DNA from: Bacillota bacterium
GTDB taxonomy: Bacteria > Bacillota > Bacilli > Paenibacillales > NBRC-103111
Direction of reading: 5' to 3'
DNA: 5,825 nt
Assembly: GCA_023393235.1 (NCBI GenBank)
Contig: JAEWMH010000212.1
Coordinates: 1 to 5,825, forward strand
Under the pieces are notes generated by a model that saw nothing but the letters and a program-made list of their open reading frames with translations, was not told where the DNA came from and did not search any database. This document shows positions 5,813-5,825 of this stretch, one piece after another (position 1 is the first letter of the stretch; every line of letters begins with the position of its first letter). Position numbers and translations under genes: made by a program.

Positions 5813-5825
5813 GGGGAAGTTGGCT

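Overview
The window looks like chromosomal DNA from a Gram-positive, moderately GC-rich member of the Bacillales, most likely Paenibacillus. The support is strong AGGAGG-type ribosome binding sites, a low-to-moderate GC start rising to very GC-rich DNA inside hrpB, a RarD-type permease and an HrpB helicase of the kind seen in that group. The genus is inferred from style, not from a marker gene.

Layout. Positions 1-348 hold no credible gene. They carry four copies of a short TGCAAAAGTGCA-centred repeat, two direct and then two inverted, followed by an extended -10 promoter (266-276). That promoter reads into rarD (349-1254, +), a ten-helix EamA/DMT-family permease. Convergent with rarD is a stand-alone class I SAM-dependent methyltransferase (1297-1986, -). 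Upstream of it on the same strand is a MerR-family regulator whose C-terminal half is a second class I methyltransferase domain (2060-3028, -). Divergent from the regulator is hrpB (3137-5812, +), a complete DEAH/RHA-type helicase with an expanded low-complexity linker. The window ends 13 bases after the hrpB stop.

How the parts fit. The most interesting unit is the regulator plus methyltransferase pair. The stand-alone methyltransferase gene has its own promoter, overlapping the stop codon of the regulator gene: TTGACC and TATAGT separated by exactly 19 bp, with a perfect 7+1+7 dyad (TTCACGC / GCGTGAA) lying directly against the -35. This is the classic geometry of MerR-activated promoters such as those of merT and soxS. 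The simplest reading is a local circuit in which the MerR-methyltransferase fusion activates the downstream methyltransferase, perhaps with SAM, SAH or a methylated or methylatable small molecule as the signal. A nested inverted repeat around the start region could also mask the ribosome binding site in read-through transcripts. rarD and hrpB are probably bystanders.
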